Part shown: piece after piece, positions 8,080 to 16,894 of the stretch
Layout: every line of letters begins with the position of its first letter
Numbering within the stretch: position 1 is the stretch's first letter
Origin: LMUY01 sp964242925
GTDB lineage: Bacteria > Pseudomonadota > Alphaproteobacteria > Acetobacterales > Acetobacteraceae
Assembly (NCBI GenBank): GCA_964242925.1
Contig: CAXTBW010000006.1
Span: 1 to 64,000 of the forward strand
Direction of reading: 5' to 3'
Length of the DNA stretch: 64,000 bases
Notes under the pieces: generated by a model
The model's database searches: none
Seen by the model: the letters and a program-made list of their open reading frames with translations, nothing else
What the model was told of the DNA's origin: nothing
Made by a program: the position numbers and the translations under genes

Positions 8080-9510
8080 CTATTTCACCGCCGCCACCCG
8101 CAACGCGTTCGTGGTCCCCGCCTGGCCGAACGGCACCCCCGCCGCCACCACCACCTCGTCGCCCGGCGACGCAAACCCTTCCCCCCGCGCCGTTCGCGTC
8201 GCGCGGGCCACCGTGTCCGTCATCGTGTGCGTCTCCGGCACCACCACCGCGTGCACGCCCCACACCACCGCCATCCGCCGCGCGGTCTGCTGCGCGGTCG
8301 TCAGGCCGAGCACCGGGCAGTCCGGGCGGGTGCGCGCGATGCGCAGGGCGGTGCTGCCGCTCATGGTGTAGGCGGCGATCGCCTTGGCATCGATCGTCTT
8401 GGCGATCTGCCTTGCGGCGTCGGCGATCGCGTCGGCCACGGTGTGCTCCGGCGCAGGGCGGCCGGTTTCGCACAACGCGCGCCAGCCGGGGTCGCGCTCC
8501 ACGCGGTCGATGATGCGGTCCATCATGTTCACCGACTCGTATGGATACTGCCCGGCCGCCGTCTCCGCGCTCAGCATCACCGCGTCGGCGCCGTCGAACA
8601 CGGCGGTGGCCACGTCGCTCGCCTCGGCGCGGGTGGGGGAGGGCGCGCTGATCATGCTCTCCAGCATCTGCGTCGCCACCACCACGGGAAGGCCCCGCTG
8701 CCGGGCTTCGCGCACGATGCGCTTCTGCGCCAGCGGCACCTCCTCCGGCGGCAGCTCCACGCCCAGATCGCCGCGCGCCACCATCACGCAGTCCGACAGC
8801 GCCAGGATGCCCTCAAGGTTGTCCAGCGCCTGCGGCTTCTCCAGCTTGGTCATGATCCAGGCGCGGCCGTCGGCGATGGCGCGCGCCTCGGCCACGTCCT
8901 CCGGCCGCTGCACGAAGGACAAGCCTATGTAGTCCACGCCATGGTCCAGCGCGAACCGCAGGTCCTCGTGGTCCTTCTTCGTCAGCGCCGGGATGGGCAG
9001 CACCACGTCCGGCACGTTGACGCCCTTGCGGTCCGACAGGGGGCCGCCGTTGACCACCTCGCACTCCAGGTGATCGTCCCGCTTGCGCGACACGCGCAGC
9101 CGCAGCTTGCCGTCGTCCAGCAGCAGGGTGGTGCCGATGCCGGCGGCGGCCATGATCTCCGGATGCGGCAGTTGCACGCGGTTGATGTCGCCGGGCACGG
9201 GCGACAGATCGAGCCGGAACAGCCGCCCAGTTTGCAGCTGCACGCGCCCGGCCTGGAACTTGCCCACCCGCAGCTTAGGCCCCTGCACGTCGGCCAGGAT
9301 GCCGATCGGGCGGCCGAACTTCGCCTCCATCGCGCGGATGTCGACGATGCGGGCGGCGTGGTCCTCGTGCATGCCGTGGCTGAAGTTGAGCCGGAACACG
9401 TCGGCGCCGCCCTGGAACAGGCGGGCCAGCATGTCCGGCGAACTGCTGGCCGGGCCGAGCGTGGCGACGATCTTCGTGCGCCGGCGTCGGCGCAGTTTGG
9501 CTTGGGCCAT
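8080..9510 (-). CDS. pyk: Pyruvate kinase
   Basis: A 476-residue cytoplasmic enzyme converting phosphoenolpyruvate and ADP to pyruvate and ATP. The N-terminal KIVATLGPASSSPDM and RLNFSHG, the catalytic loop VMVARGDLGVELPPEEVP (~240-257) and SAETAAGQYPYESV (~320) are diagnostic, and the C-terminal allosteric-type domain is complete. The N-terminus is lysine/arginine-rich (MAQAKLRRRRRTK). It sits 14 nt downstream of the glycerate kinase on the same strand, an arrangement that links glycerate use to lower glycolysis. Confidence 0.97.
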   Translation of the reverse strand: MAQAKLRRRRRTKIVATLGPASSSPDMLARLFQGGADVFRLNFSHGMHEDHAARIVDIRAMEAKFGRPIGILADVQGPKLRVGKFQAGRVQLQTGRLFRLDLSPVPGDINRVQLPHPEIMAAAGIGTTLLLDDGKLRLRVSRKRDDHLECEVVNGGPLSDRKGVNVPDVVLPIPALTKKDHEDLRFALDHGVDYIGLSFVQRPEDVAEARAIADGRAWIMTKLEKPQALDNLEGILALSDCVMVARGDLGVELPPEEVPLAQKRIVREARQRGLPVVVATQMLESMISAPSPTRAEASDVATAVFDGADAVMLSAETAAGQYPYESVNMMDRIIDRVERDPGWRALCETGRPAPEHTVADAIADAARQIAKTIDAKAIAAYTMSGSTALRIARTRPDCPVLGLTTAQQTARRMAVVWGVHAVVVPETHTMTDTVARATRTARGEGFASPGDEVVVAAGVPFGQAGTTNALRVAAVK

Positions 9511-9524
9511 GGTCGGGCCTCCGG

Positions 9525-10805
9525 TCAGGTGATGAGGATGGCGCGCAGGTCGTTGACGTTGGTGAGCGTCGGTCCCGTGCGGACCAGGTCCCGCACCGCG
9601 TCGAACAGGCTGTAGCTGTCATGCGCGTGCAGGCAGGCGACCGGGTCGATCCCAGCGGCGCGGGCGCGGGCCAGGGTGGTGGGGGTTACGAGCGCGCCGG
9701 CCGCGTCCTCGGTGCCGTCGATGCCGTCGGTGTCGCCGGCCAGCGCCCAGATGCCGGGCGCCTCGCGCAGCGCCACGGCCAGACCGAGCAGGAACTCGGT
9801 GTTGCGCCCGCCGCGTCCGGCGCCGCCCATTCCTTGATGGACTGACCCGATCGTGACGGTGCCCTCGCCGCCGGACAACAGCACGCAGGGGGCGGGCAGG
9901 GGATGGCCGTGGTCGCGCACGCTGCGGGCGATCCCCGCCATGACAATGCCCATCTCGCGCCCTTCGCCCTCCAGCGCGTCGCCGAGGATCAGGGGGGCGG
10001 CGCCCGCTTCGCGCACGACGGCGGCGGCGGCGGCGAGCGCCATGGCCGGCGTGGCGATCAGGCGGAAGTCGACCGGGGCGGCGTCTGGCGGCAGGTTGTC
10101 GTCGCCGGCCAGCAGCGCGGCGGCGGCAGGGGGCAGCACCACGCCGTATTGGCGCACCATCGCCCGCACCTCCGCGCGGCCGGGGGCGCCCGGCACGGTC
10201 GGGCCGGAGGCGATCACCGCCGGGTCGTCGCCGGGCACGTCGGAGATGGCGAGCGTCACGACCCTGGCCGGCGCCGCCGCCGCCGCCAGCCGGCCGCCCT
10301 TGATGCCGGACAGCTGCTTGCGAACTGCGTTCATCACCCCAATCGGCGCGCCGCACGCCAGCAGCGACGCGTTCACCGCCTGCTTGTCGGCCAGGGTCAG
10401 CCCCGGCGCCGGCAGCGCCAGCAGCGCCGAGCCGCCGCCGGACATCAGCGCCAGCACCAGGTCGTCCGGCCCTAGCCCGGCCACCGCGTCCATCAGCGCG
10501 CGCGCGCCAGCCTCGCTGGCCGCGTCCGGCACGGGGTGGGAGGCCTCCAAGACCGTAATGCGACGTGTCGGGACGGCGTGGCCGTAGCGGGTGACCACCA
10601 CGCCCGTCAGGGGGACGTCGGGCCAAGCGGCCTCCAGCGCGGCGGCCATGGTGGCGGCGGATTTGCCCGCGCCGACCACCACGCAGCGCCCGGCCGGTCG
10701 CGGCGGCAAGTGCGCGGCCAGCACCGAGAACGGGTCCGCCGCGCGCACGGCCGCGTCGAACACCGCCCGCAGCATGTCGCGCGCCGCCTTGTCGTGCCAT
10801 CCCAT
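9525..10805 (-). CDS. Glycerate 2-kinase (DUF4147/MOFRL family)
   Basis: A 426-residue enzyme phosphorylating D-glycerate to 2-phosphoglycerate, which then enters glycolysis. The N-terminal DUF4147 domain contains VVGAGKSAATMAAALE (~48-63), LMSGGGSALLALPAPGLTL (~116-134) and VRKQLSGIKGGRLA. The C-terminal MOFRL domain contains LLSGGEGTV (~307) and the WALAGDTDGIDG (~355) segment. ATG 10805 (MGWHDKAARD) is chosen within a longer open frame because homology begins there. Pairing with pyk supports the glycerate assignment. Divergent from the DUF1244 gene. Confidence 0.93.
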   Translation of the reverse strand: MGWHDKAARDMLRAVFDAAVRAADPFSVLAAHLPPRPAGRCVVVGAGKSAATMAAALEAAWPDVPLTGVVVTRYGHAVPTRRITVLEASHPVPDAASEAGARALMDAVAGLGPDDLVLALMSGGGSALLALPAPGLTLADKQAVNASLLACGAPIGVMNAVRKQLSGIKGGRLAAAAAPARVVTLAISDVPGDDPAVIASGPTVPGAPGRAEVRAMVRQYGVVLPPAAAALLAGDDNLPPDAAPVDFRLIATPAMALAAAAAVVREAGAAPLILGDALEGEGREMGIVMAGIARSVRDHGHPLPAPCVLLSGGEGTVTIGSVHQGMGGAGRGGRNTEFLLGLAVALREAPGIWALAGDTDGIDGTEDAAGALVTPTTLARARAAGIDPVACLHAHDSYSLFDAVRDLVRTGPTLTNVNDLRAILIT

Positions 10806-10892
10806 GCGCCGCACTATGGCGAAGGCCGTACCGGGCCGCCATATGAGTCGGGCCGAACCGACCGCCCTGCACGTTGGGATGGAGAAACCTTC

Positions 10893-11198
10893 ATGTTGCC
10901 GATCGACCCCACTACGACCACCGAGTTGGAAGCCGCCGCGTTCCGCCGCCTCGTCGAGCACCTGCGAGAGCGCAGCGACGTGCAGAACATCGACCTGATG
11001 AACCTGGCCGGGTTCTGCCGGAACTGCCTCAGCCGCTGGTATCGCGAGGCCGCCGAGTCGCGCGACGTGATCCTGACCGACCCCGAGGCGCGGCAAATCG
11101 TCTACGGCATGCCCTATAAGGAGTGGCAGGCGCAGCACCAGGCCCCCGCCAGCCCGGCGCAGCAGGCCGCGTTCGCGAGCGCACAGCCGCACGGCTAG
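10893..11198 (+). CDS. DUF1244 domain-containing small protein
   Basis: A 101-residue protein. It contains the two DUF1244 hallmarks: LAGFCRNCLSRWYR (~39-52) and the C-terminal YGMPYKEWQAQHQ (~71-83). The two cysteines in FCRNC are spaced like a metal or redox site, but no function is established for the family. The ATG at 10893 gives the family's usual short N-terminus. It is followed after 3 nt by the MFS gene and may be translated with it. Confidence 0.9.
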   Translation: MLPIDPTTTTELEAAAFRRLVEHLRERSDVQNIDLMNLAGFCRNCLSRWYREAAESRDVILTDPEARQIVYGMPYKEWQAQHQAPASPAQQAAFASAQPHG

Positions 11199-11201
11199 CT
11201 C

Positions 11202-12410
11202 TTGACGCAAGCCGGGCCGATGCCGTGGCGCGCCGTGCTGTCGGCGATGGCGGCGCTGATGGTAGGCGTCGGGCTCGCGCGGTTCGCCTACGCCCCGTTG
11301 CTGCCGGCGGTGATCGCACAAGGCTGGTTCGCGCCGGGGGCGGCCGGCTACCTGGGCGCGGCCAACCTGCTGGGCTACCTGGCGGGCGCGCTCGCCGGCC
11401 GCCGGGTCGCGGCGGCGCTGGGGGCGCGGCGGGTGCTGCGCGGCGCAATGCTTGCCGCCGCCGTCTCGCTGGCTGCGTGCAGCGTGCCGATGCCGTTCGC
11501 CTGGTTCTTCGGCTGGCGTCTGCTGTCCGGCATTCTCGGTGGGATGCTGATGATCCTCGGGCCGTCGCTGGCCCTGTCGCATGTGCCGGCCGCCCGGCGC
11601 GGGCTGGCCGGCGGCGTCATCTTCACCGGGGTGGCCTGCGGCATCGCGGCGTCCGGCACGCTGGTTCCGCTGCTGATCCGCTGGGGGCTGACGCAGGCCT
11701 GGCTCGGCTTGGCCGCCGCGTGCTTGGCGCTCACGGCGGCCGCGTGGCGCGGCTGGCCAGCCTTGCTCCCGCCCGAACCGGCCAGCCCCGCCTTGGCGGC
11801 GCCCGGCAAGCCGGCAGGCCGGTTCGCGGCAGTCAGCGTCAGTTACGGGTTGTGCGCCGCCAGCATGGCCCCGCACATGGTGTTCCTGGTGGACTACGTT
11901 GCGCGCGGCCTGCACTGGGGGATGAACGCCGGCTCGCTCACCTGGGTGGTGTTCGGCATCGGCGCGCTGTGCGGCCCGATCGCGCTGGGCCGCCTCGCCG
12001 ACCGTATCGGCGGAGAGTGGGCGATCAGGGTCGTGATCGCCATCGCCGCCGTCGCGCTGTTGGCGCTGTTGGCGCCCAGCCCGGCCTCCCTTGCCCTGTC
12101 CGCCCTGTTCGGCGGCGTCGTCGTGACCGGCATCACCACTGTGACGCTCGCCCGCGTCGGCGCCCGAGCCGGCGCCAGCACCGCGACGCGGCAGCGCGGC
12201 TGGACGCAGGCGACCGTCGCCTGGGCGGTCGGCCAGGCCGCTGGCACGTACGGCATGGCGTGGCTGTTCGGGAGAACGGGCGGTTACTCCGCGATGTTCG
12301 CGGCAGCCCTCGCGGCCTTGGCGACTGCGGCGGTGGTCGAGGCGGTCGCCGCGTTGAAGCGCGGCGCCATCGCTTCGGAGCGCGTCGTCTCGCTGCAGGA
12401 TGCACGTTGA
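11202..12410 (+). CDS. YbfB/YjiJ family MFS transporter
   Basis: A 402-residue membrane transporter with about 12 hydrophobic segments. The N-terminal motif GVGLARFAYAPLLPAVI is the YbfB/YjiJ family signature, and GYLGAANLLGYLAGALAGRRVA follows as TM2. The opening used here is TTG at 11202, three bases after the upstream stop; ATG at 11220 (MPWRAVLSAM) is an equally good start and removes only six residues. Substrates of this family are poorly known. The last ~15 residues are charged. Confidence 0.88.
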   Translation: MTQAGPMPWRAVLSAMAALMVGVGLARFAYAPLLPAVIAQGWFAPGAAGYLGAANLLGYLAGALAGRRVAAALGARRVLRGAMLAAAVSLAACSVPMPFAWFFGWRLLSGILGGMLMILGPSLALSHVPAARRGLAGGVIFTGVACGIAASGTLVPLLIRWGLTQAWLGLAAACLALTAAAWRGWPALLPPEPASPALAAPGKPAGRFAAVSVSYGLCAASMAPHMVFLVDYVARGLHWGMNAGSLTWVVFGIGALCGPIALGRLADRIGGEWAIRVVIAIAAVALLALLAPSPASLALSALFGGVVVTGITTVTLARVGARAGASTATRQRGWTQATVAWAVGQAAGTYGMAWLFGRTGGYSAMFAAALAALATAAVVEAVAALKRGAIASERVVSLQDAR

Positions 12411-12470
12411 CCGCCCGGCTTTAACCCCGCCGTAACCGCCCTGCGCCACCATGGCCGCAACCACGTCGGC

Positions 12471-12476
12471 AGGAGG
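12471..12476 (+). promoter_or_regulatory. Strong Shine-Dalgarno (AGGAGG) placed for a CTG start
   Basis: AGGAGG lies five bases upstream of an in-frame CTG at 12482. No ATG, GTG or TTG occurs in that frame between the upstream stop (12422-12424) and TTG 12620. This is the best-placed ribosome binding site for the large TPR/glycosyltransferase gene. Confidence 0.5.
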
Positions 12477-12481
12477 CTGAG

Positions 12482-15400
12482 CTGGGCGCCCACCATCCCG
12501 TTGCGACCCTGGCGCCGTCCCGTCGCGAGCACCTGCGCGCGCTCTACCGCCAGGGTTGCGCGCGCCAGGCAGCCGGCCGTCACGAAGCGGCGGCGGACGC
12601 ATTCGCCGCCGCCGTCGACTTGGCGCCGGATTTCACCGATGCGGTGCAGAACCTCGGCTGCTCGCTGTTCGCCTTGAAGCGGTTCGACGACGCGGCCCAA
12701 GCTTTCGCCGCGCTGACCCGGCTGCGGCCGGACGATGCCGGCGCGCAGTTCAATCTCGGCCACGCGCTGCTCGCCGCTAACCGCGCGGCGGAGGCGGTCG
12801 CGCCGCTGCAGGCGGCTGCCAGCGGCGCGCCGGGGCAGGTGAAGCACGCGCGGGCGTTGGCGCAGGCGCTCGCCGCAACGGGACGCCCGGAGGCGGCTGC
12901 CGCCGCGCTCGCTGCCGCGATGGGCCGGCACGGCGACAACCCCGGATTGCTGACGGAACTGGCGTGCCTGCTTGCCGAGCTGGGCCGAACGGAGGCGGCG
13001 ATCGGCGCCGCGCTCATGGCGACCGGACTCGATCCGGACAACGCGGGCGCCCAATCCACCTTGGCCCGGTCGCTGCACGCGTTGCGCCAAACCGCCCAGG
13101 CGCTCGCCCCCGCCCGCGCCGCCCTCCGGCTAAGCCCGGGCGACGCCGGCGCGGCGGCGACCCTGGCCGCGGTGCTCTACACGCTTGGCCAGCATGACGA
13201 GGCGCTTGCCCACGCGCGGACGGCCGGGCGGCTGATGCCCGGCCTGTTCCAGGCCAAGGGGAACGAGGCCCTGGCGCTGGAGGCGCTCGGTCGCCTGACG
13301 GAGGCTGAAGCGGCGGCGCGGGAAGCGATCGCGATGGCGCCGAACCCCGCCGGGCCGCGCCATAACTTGGCCGCAATGCTGCTCGCCTCCGGTCAACTGA
13401 CGGAGGAGGCCTGGACGCTGTACGAGGCGCGCCTCCTGCTGGACCCGGCCAATGCCGCAGCTGCCGCGATGCCGCGCTGGCAGGGCGGGGACGTCGCCGG
13501 CAAGACGGTGCTGCTGCATTGCGAGCAGGGTTTCGGCGACACCATCCAGTTCGCGCGCTATGCCCAGCTGGTCGCCGACCGCGGCGCGCGGGTGGTGCTG
13601 GTCGTGCAGCCGGAGCTGGCGCGCCTGATGCAGGGCACGCCAGGCGCCGAGGTGCTGCCGGCAGGCAGTCCCTTGCCCGCGTTCGACGTGTTCTGCCCGC
13701 TGCTGAGCCTGCCGCGCGCTTTCGCCACCACGCTGGACTCGATACCCAGCGGCCCAACGCTGCGACCCGATCCGGCGCTGATCCAACGCTGGGCGCTGCC
13801 GGCGAGCCCCGCGCTTCAGGTCGGCCTGGTCTGGGCCGGGAGTCCCTCCTTCCTGCACGACCGGTCGCGTTCACTCGCCCTGATCGATCTGGCGCCGCTG
13901 GCGGACGTGCCCGGCGTGGCGTTCCACAGCCTGCAGCTCCCGGTGCAGCCGCTCGATGGCTTCCCACTGCTGGACCGGATGCCAGGCGCCGCCGACTTCG
14001 CCGACACGGCCGCAATGATTGCCGGGCTCGACCTGGTGATCTCCGTCGATTCCGCCGTGGCGCATCTGGCGGCCAGCATGGGCAAGCCAGTCTGGCTGCT
14101 GTCCCGCTTCATGGGCTGCTGGCGCTGGCTGCGCGGGCGCGGGGACAGCCCCTGGTATCCGACGATGCGCATCTACCGGCAGGAACAGCCGAACGACTGG
14201 ACGCCCACGATCGCGCGACTGCGCGAGGACCTGGTTCGTCATGCCGCTGGCGCGCCGCCTGGCCTGCCCCCGACCGCGCGCCGGGCGACTGCGCTGGACG
14301 GCCTGGACCTTCCGGCCGGCGCGCCCCGCACCGTGGTCGCCATCATCGGCGAGAACGAGAACGGCATCCTGCGCAGCACCAGCGAGGCCTTTATGGACCT
14401 GCTGCCGCCGCACGGCTTGACCGGTCGGGTCGTCGATCTGGGCAACCCGAATTGGCTGGACGAACTCTCCGCCCTGCTGGACCGCGGCGTGCTGTTCGCC
14501 TGGGGCTGCGCCGGGATCGGTGCACGCATCCCGCATGGCGACGGGCTGTTGTGGGACGCGGTGCAGGTGCCGTTCGTCTCGGTGCTGGCCGACTCGCCCT
14601 GCATCCGGCCAGCGAACCACAACGTGCCCTCCCGCTGGGTTGCCAACGGCTATGTCTACCGCGACTGGTGGGAGGTGCAGCGCAGGCTGATCCGCTCGCC
14701 GCAGCTCTCCGCCGTGCTGCCGCTGGGCACGGTCGCCAACCCGCATCGCGCGGCTGCGCCATGGTCCAGCCGGACGCATCGGATGCTGTTCGTCAAGACC
14801 GGACGGGACCCGGCGGCGCACCGGGCGGAGTGGACAGCCCTGCCGCGCCGGTTCCGCGCCGTGGTGGAAGACGCCGCCGCCGCATCGCTCGCGGCCGGGG
14901 TGGGGGACGTCACCGGAACCGTGCTGGACGCCCTGGCGGACCGCGCGGTGTGCCTGGACGGCCGGCCCGACCTGCTGTTCGGCCTAGTGCGGGCAGTGGA
15001 CACCTACGTGCGGGATCACCGTTCCACTGCTCTGGTGCGCGCGGTTCTGAACCTGCCGGTGGACGTCGTCGGCCGCGGCTGGGACCATGTGGCGCCGTCC
15101 GGCTGCCGCGCGCGGTTCCACCCGGCGGTGGACGCGGCGGCGCTGCCGGCGTTGTACGCCGACACGCAGTTTCTGCTGAACACGATGCCGAACTTCAGCA
15201 CGGGGACGCACGAGCGGGTGCTGAGCGGGTTCGCCGCCGGCTGCGTCGTCGTCACCAACGAGAACGCCGAGATGCGCGCCCGTTTCACCGCCCTGCCGAC
15301 CTACGTCGCCATCGACACCGAGGCCGCCGGGCTGGCCGAGCATCTGCACCAGCTGTTCCACACGACGGAGCGCTACGACGAACGCTGGCAACCGGCGCTT

Positions 15401-15505
15401 GCCTTGCAACAGGACTCTTATGGCGGCGAGGCGTTCATGCGCGGCCTGATCGACTTGGCCGGCGAAGTTGCGGCGACGCCGGCGTTCGAGCCGTTCCGGT
15501 ATTGA
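12482..15505 (+). CDS. TPR protein fused to GT9-like and CgeB-like glycosyltransferase domains
   Basis: About 1007 residues if started at CTG 12482, or 961 from TTG 12620. Residues ~10-330 are helical TPR-type repeats with 34-residue periodicity (A-x-A-L-x-x-A-G-x-x-x-E-A patterns). Residues ~340-590 form a heptosyltransferase (GT9)-like domain: LLHCEQGFGDTIQFARY, GLVWAGSP and DLVISVDSAVAHLAASMGKPVW. Residues ~616-1007 form a second domain resembling CgeB/DUF3880 glycosyltransferases, ending in the donor-site pattern FSTGTHERVLSGFAAGCVVVTNEN. TPR-GT proteins glycosylate cell-surface or protein substrates; the acceptor is unknown. Starting at TTG 12620 would cut the first TPR helix, so the CTG is favoured. 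The first ~45 residues depend on that choice. Confidence 0.8.
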   Translation: MGAHHPVATLAPSRREHLRALYRQGCARQAAGRHEAAADAFAAAVDLAPDFTDAVQNLGCSLFALKRFDDAAQAFAALTRLRPDDAGAQFNLGHALLAANRAAEAVAPLQAAASGAPGQVKHARALAQALAATGRPEAAAAALAAAMGRHGDNPGLLTELACLLAELGRTEAAIGAALMATGLDPDNAGAQSTLARSLHALRQTAQALAPARAALRLSPGDAGAAATLAAVLYTLGQHDEALAHARTAGRLMPGLFQAKGNEALALEALGRLTEAEAAAREAIAMAPNPAGPRHNLAAMLLASGQLTEEAWTLYEARLLLDPANAAAAAMPRWQGGDVAGKTVLLHCEQGFGDTIQFARYAQLVADRGARVVLVVQPELARLMQGTPGAEVLPAGSPLPAFDVFCPLLSLPRAFATTLDSIPSGPTLRPDPALIQRWALPASPALQVGLVWAGSPSFLHDRSRSLALIDLAPLADVPGVAFHSLQLPVQPLDGFPLLDRMPGAADFADTAAMIAGLDLVISVDSAVAHLAASMGKPVWLLSRFMGCWRWLRGRGDSPWYPTMRIYRQEQPNDWTPTIARLREDLVRHAAGAPPGLPPTARRATALDGLDLPAGAPRTVVAIIGENENGILRSTSEAFMDLLPPHGLTGRVVDLGNPNWLDELSALLDRGVLFAWGCAGIGARIPHGDGLLWDAVQVPFVSVLADSPCIRPANHNVPSRWVANGYVYRDWWEVQRRLIRSPQLSAVLPLGTVANPHRAAAPWSSRTHRMLFVKTGRDPAAHRAEWTALPRRFRAVVEDAAAASLAAGVGDVTGTVLDALADRAVCLDGRPDLLFGLVRAVDTYVRDHRSTALVRAVLNLPVDVVGRGWDHVAPSGCRARFHPAVDAAALPALYADTQFLLNTMPNFSTGTHERVLSGFAAGCVVVTNENAEMRARFTALPTYVAIDTEAAGLAEHLHQLFHTTERYDERWQPALALQQDSYGGEAFMRGLIDLAGEVAATPAFEPFRY

Positions 15506-15536
15506 GGCCAGCCGGGCCTGGTGACACCATCCGCAT

Positions 15537-16442
15537 GTGACTAATTTCACCCTGCCGCCAGAGCGCCTGTTCTTGCCCTTCAGCCCGGGCCCGTTCCGCA
15601 TGGCGATGGGCCTGACCGCCTGCGAGCCCGACGCCGTGGTCGAGATCGACGCGCGCTACCCCGCCGAGATGACCGAACGGCGCGACCTGCTGGAAAGGCG
15701 CCGCGCCGCGGTTTTCGCAGCGGAGCCGGGTTCCGACGCGGCGCGCGCCGAGACGCTGGAGGTGATCGCCGCTATCCTGCCCCGGCGCTATCCGGCCTGG
15801 TTCGAGCGACGCGGCGCCGTGCTGCGCAACCACCTGACCGGAGAGGACTGGGACCTCGACTCCCCCGCGCTCGATAAGCTGGAGTTGGCGGGTCGGCTGG
15901 TGCAGGAGGATCTGTGCCTAATCGACACCACCGGCGACGCCCCCGTGCTGAGCGCGGCCGTCCTGTGCGCGCCGAGCCGGTGGTCGCTGGCCGAGAAGAT
16001 CGGCCGTCCGCTTGCCGCCGTGCACGGCGCCGTGCCGCTGTATGCGGAGCGGTTGGCAACGCCGGTGGATCGCTTCATGGGCGCGCTGCGACCCGGCAAA
16101 GCGGCCGAACGGCTGAACTGGAGCGTCGTCGACGACGGCGCGCTGTTCCAGGTAGGGGGCAAGCACCGCACCCAGGTCGAGGCGCGGGTAACGCAGGACA
16201 ACGCGCCGGACACGCTGTTCCTGCGCACCGAGCGGCAGACTTTCCTGCGGCTGCCGCGCAGCCTGGCGGTGGTGTTCCTGATCCACGTGCACAGCTATCC
16301 GTTGTCGCGCGTCTTGGTCGTCCCCGGCGCCGCGCAGGACCTCGCCGCGGCAGTGCGGGCGTTGCCGGACAGCCTCGGCCATTACAAGAGCATCCCAACG
16401 ATCCGCGCCGCGCTGCTCGGCTGTCTGGACGCGCACGCGTGA
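15537..16442 (+). CDS. DUF3445 / heme-dependent oxidative N-demethylase-like protein
   Basis: A 301-residue protein of the DUF3445 family, whose characterised members are heme-dependent oxidative N-demethylases. Family hallmarks visible are VQEDLCLID (~121-129), the RxxVDRFM segment and the C-terminal LFLRTERQTFLRLPRSLAVVFLIHVHSYPLSRV (in part, ~222-254). The start is GTG at 15537, 31 nt after the upstream stop. The partner reductase or subunit genes of the multi-subunit enzyme are not adjacent, so the activity is inferred from the family only. Confidence 0.8.
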   Translation: MTNFTLPPERLFLPFSPGPFRMAMGLTACEPDAVVEIDARYPAEMTERRDLLERRRAAVFAAEPGSDAARAETLEVIAAILPRRYPAWFERRGAVLRNHLTGEDWDLDSPALDKLELAGRLVQEDLCLIDTTGDAPVLSAAVLCAPSRWSLAEKIGRPLAAVHGAVPLYAERLATPVDRFMGALRPGKAAERLNWSVVDDGALFQVGGKHRTQVEARVTQDNAPDTLFLRTERQTFLRLPRSLAVVFLIHVHSYPLSRVLVVPGAAQDLAAAVRALPDSLGHYKSIPTIRAALLGCLDAHA

Positions 16443-16554
16443 AGACAGTCCCGGGTTAATCACCCGTTGATAGACCGGACGTGATCGTGAGCCCGCAACT
16501 TCCGCATTTGAAGTCCGTAGATCGTAGACGCAACCAGGCCGGAAGGATTTAAAC

Positions 16555-16641
16555 ATGCCGCAAATGTTTGATTGGATTTTCTTCGCCATCATGCTGCTCC
16601 CGAGCGCCTTCCTGGTTTGGGACTGGCTCAAGAACCGCTAA
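16555..16641 (+). CDS. Putative 28-residue single-span membrane peptide
   Basis: ATG 16555 opens a 28-codon frame ending in TAA at 16639-16641. The product (MPQMFDWIFFAIMLLPSAFL then VWDWLKNR) is one hydrophobic helix with a basic C-terminus. A GGAAGGA ribosome binding site sits seven bases upstream, and the local base composition is AT-richer than the surroundings. It lies alone between the DUF3445 gene and a palindromic repeat. I recognise no family. It could be a small membrane regulator or a toxin-like peptide, or a chance frame; the SD and hydrophobicity argue for a real gene. Confidence 0.5.
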   Translation: MPQMFDWIFFAIMLLPSAFLVWDWLKNR

Positions 16642-16712
16642 GCCCGGCATCGACGGCGGCGCTGCCAGCCGTCCTTGCGGGCGATCGCATTCGGTTTGGC
16701 TGCCGATAACCT

Positions 16713-16841
16713 CGTCATGCCAGAGCTCGACCCTGGAGATCACGGCGCGACGCTCCACCCAGCTTGTGGTTCGAAGCGTCAACAGGCGCGACGTCATCGA
16801 TCGCGTCCCCGTGGATACCAGGGTCAAGCCCTGGCATGACG
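16713..16841. repeat. Long imperfect intergenic palindrome (CGTCATGCCAG type)
   Basis: The outer arms CGTCATGCCAG (16713-16723) and CTGGCATGACG (16831-16841) are perfect complements. Inner arms GACCCTGG (16730-16737) with CCAGGGTC (16818-16825), and CACGG (16741-16745) with CCGTG (16809-16813), extend the fold. A related half-end, GTCAAGCCCTGGCATCACGG, occurs at 27716-27735. The 253-nt gap between 16642 and 16894 otherwise shows nothing. Confidence 0.7.
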
Positions 16842-16894
16842 GCGGGGGAGCAGATGCGATGACACGGCGCCCGATGGGAAAACGCCCAGCGGCG

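Noticed and set aside
12451..12480. Nine-codon frame (MAATTSAGG) before the TPR gene as a leader peptide
   Set aside because: It has no ribosome binding site and overlaps the AGGAGG of the next gene; there is no attenuator-like structure or codon run.
9525..12602. A 1025-residue open frame on the minus strand
   Set aside because: Only the 3' 426 codons (to 10805) match glycerate kinase. The rest is antisense to DUF1244 and an MFS gene and has shadow composition typical of high-GC DNA.
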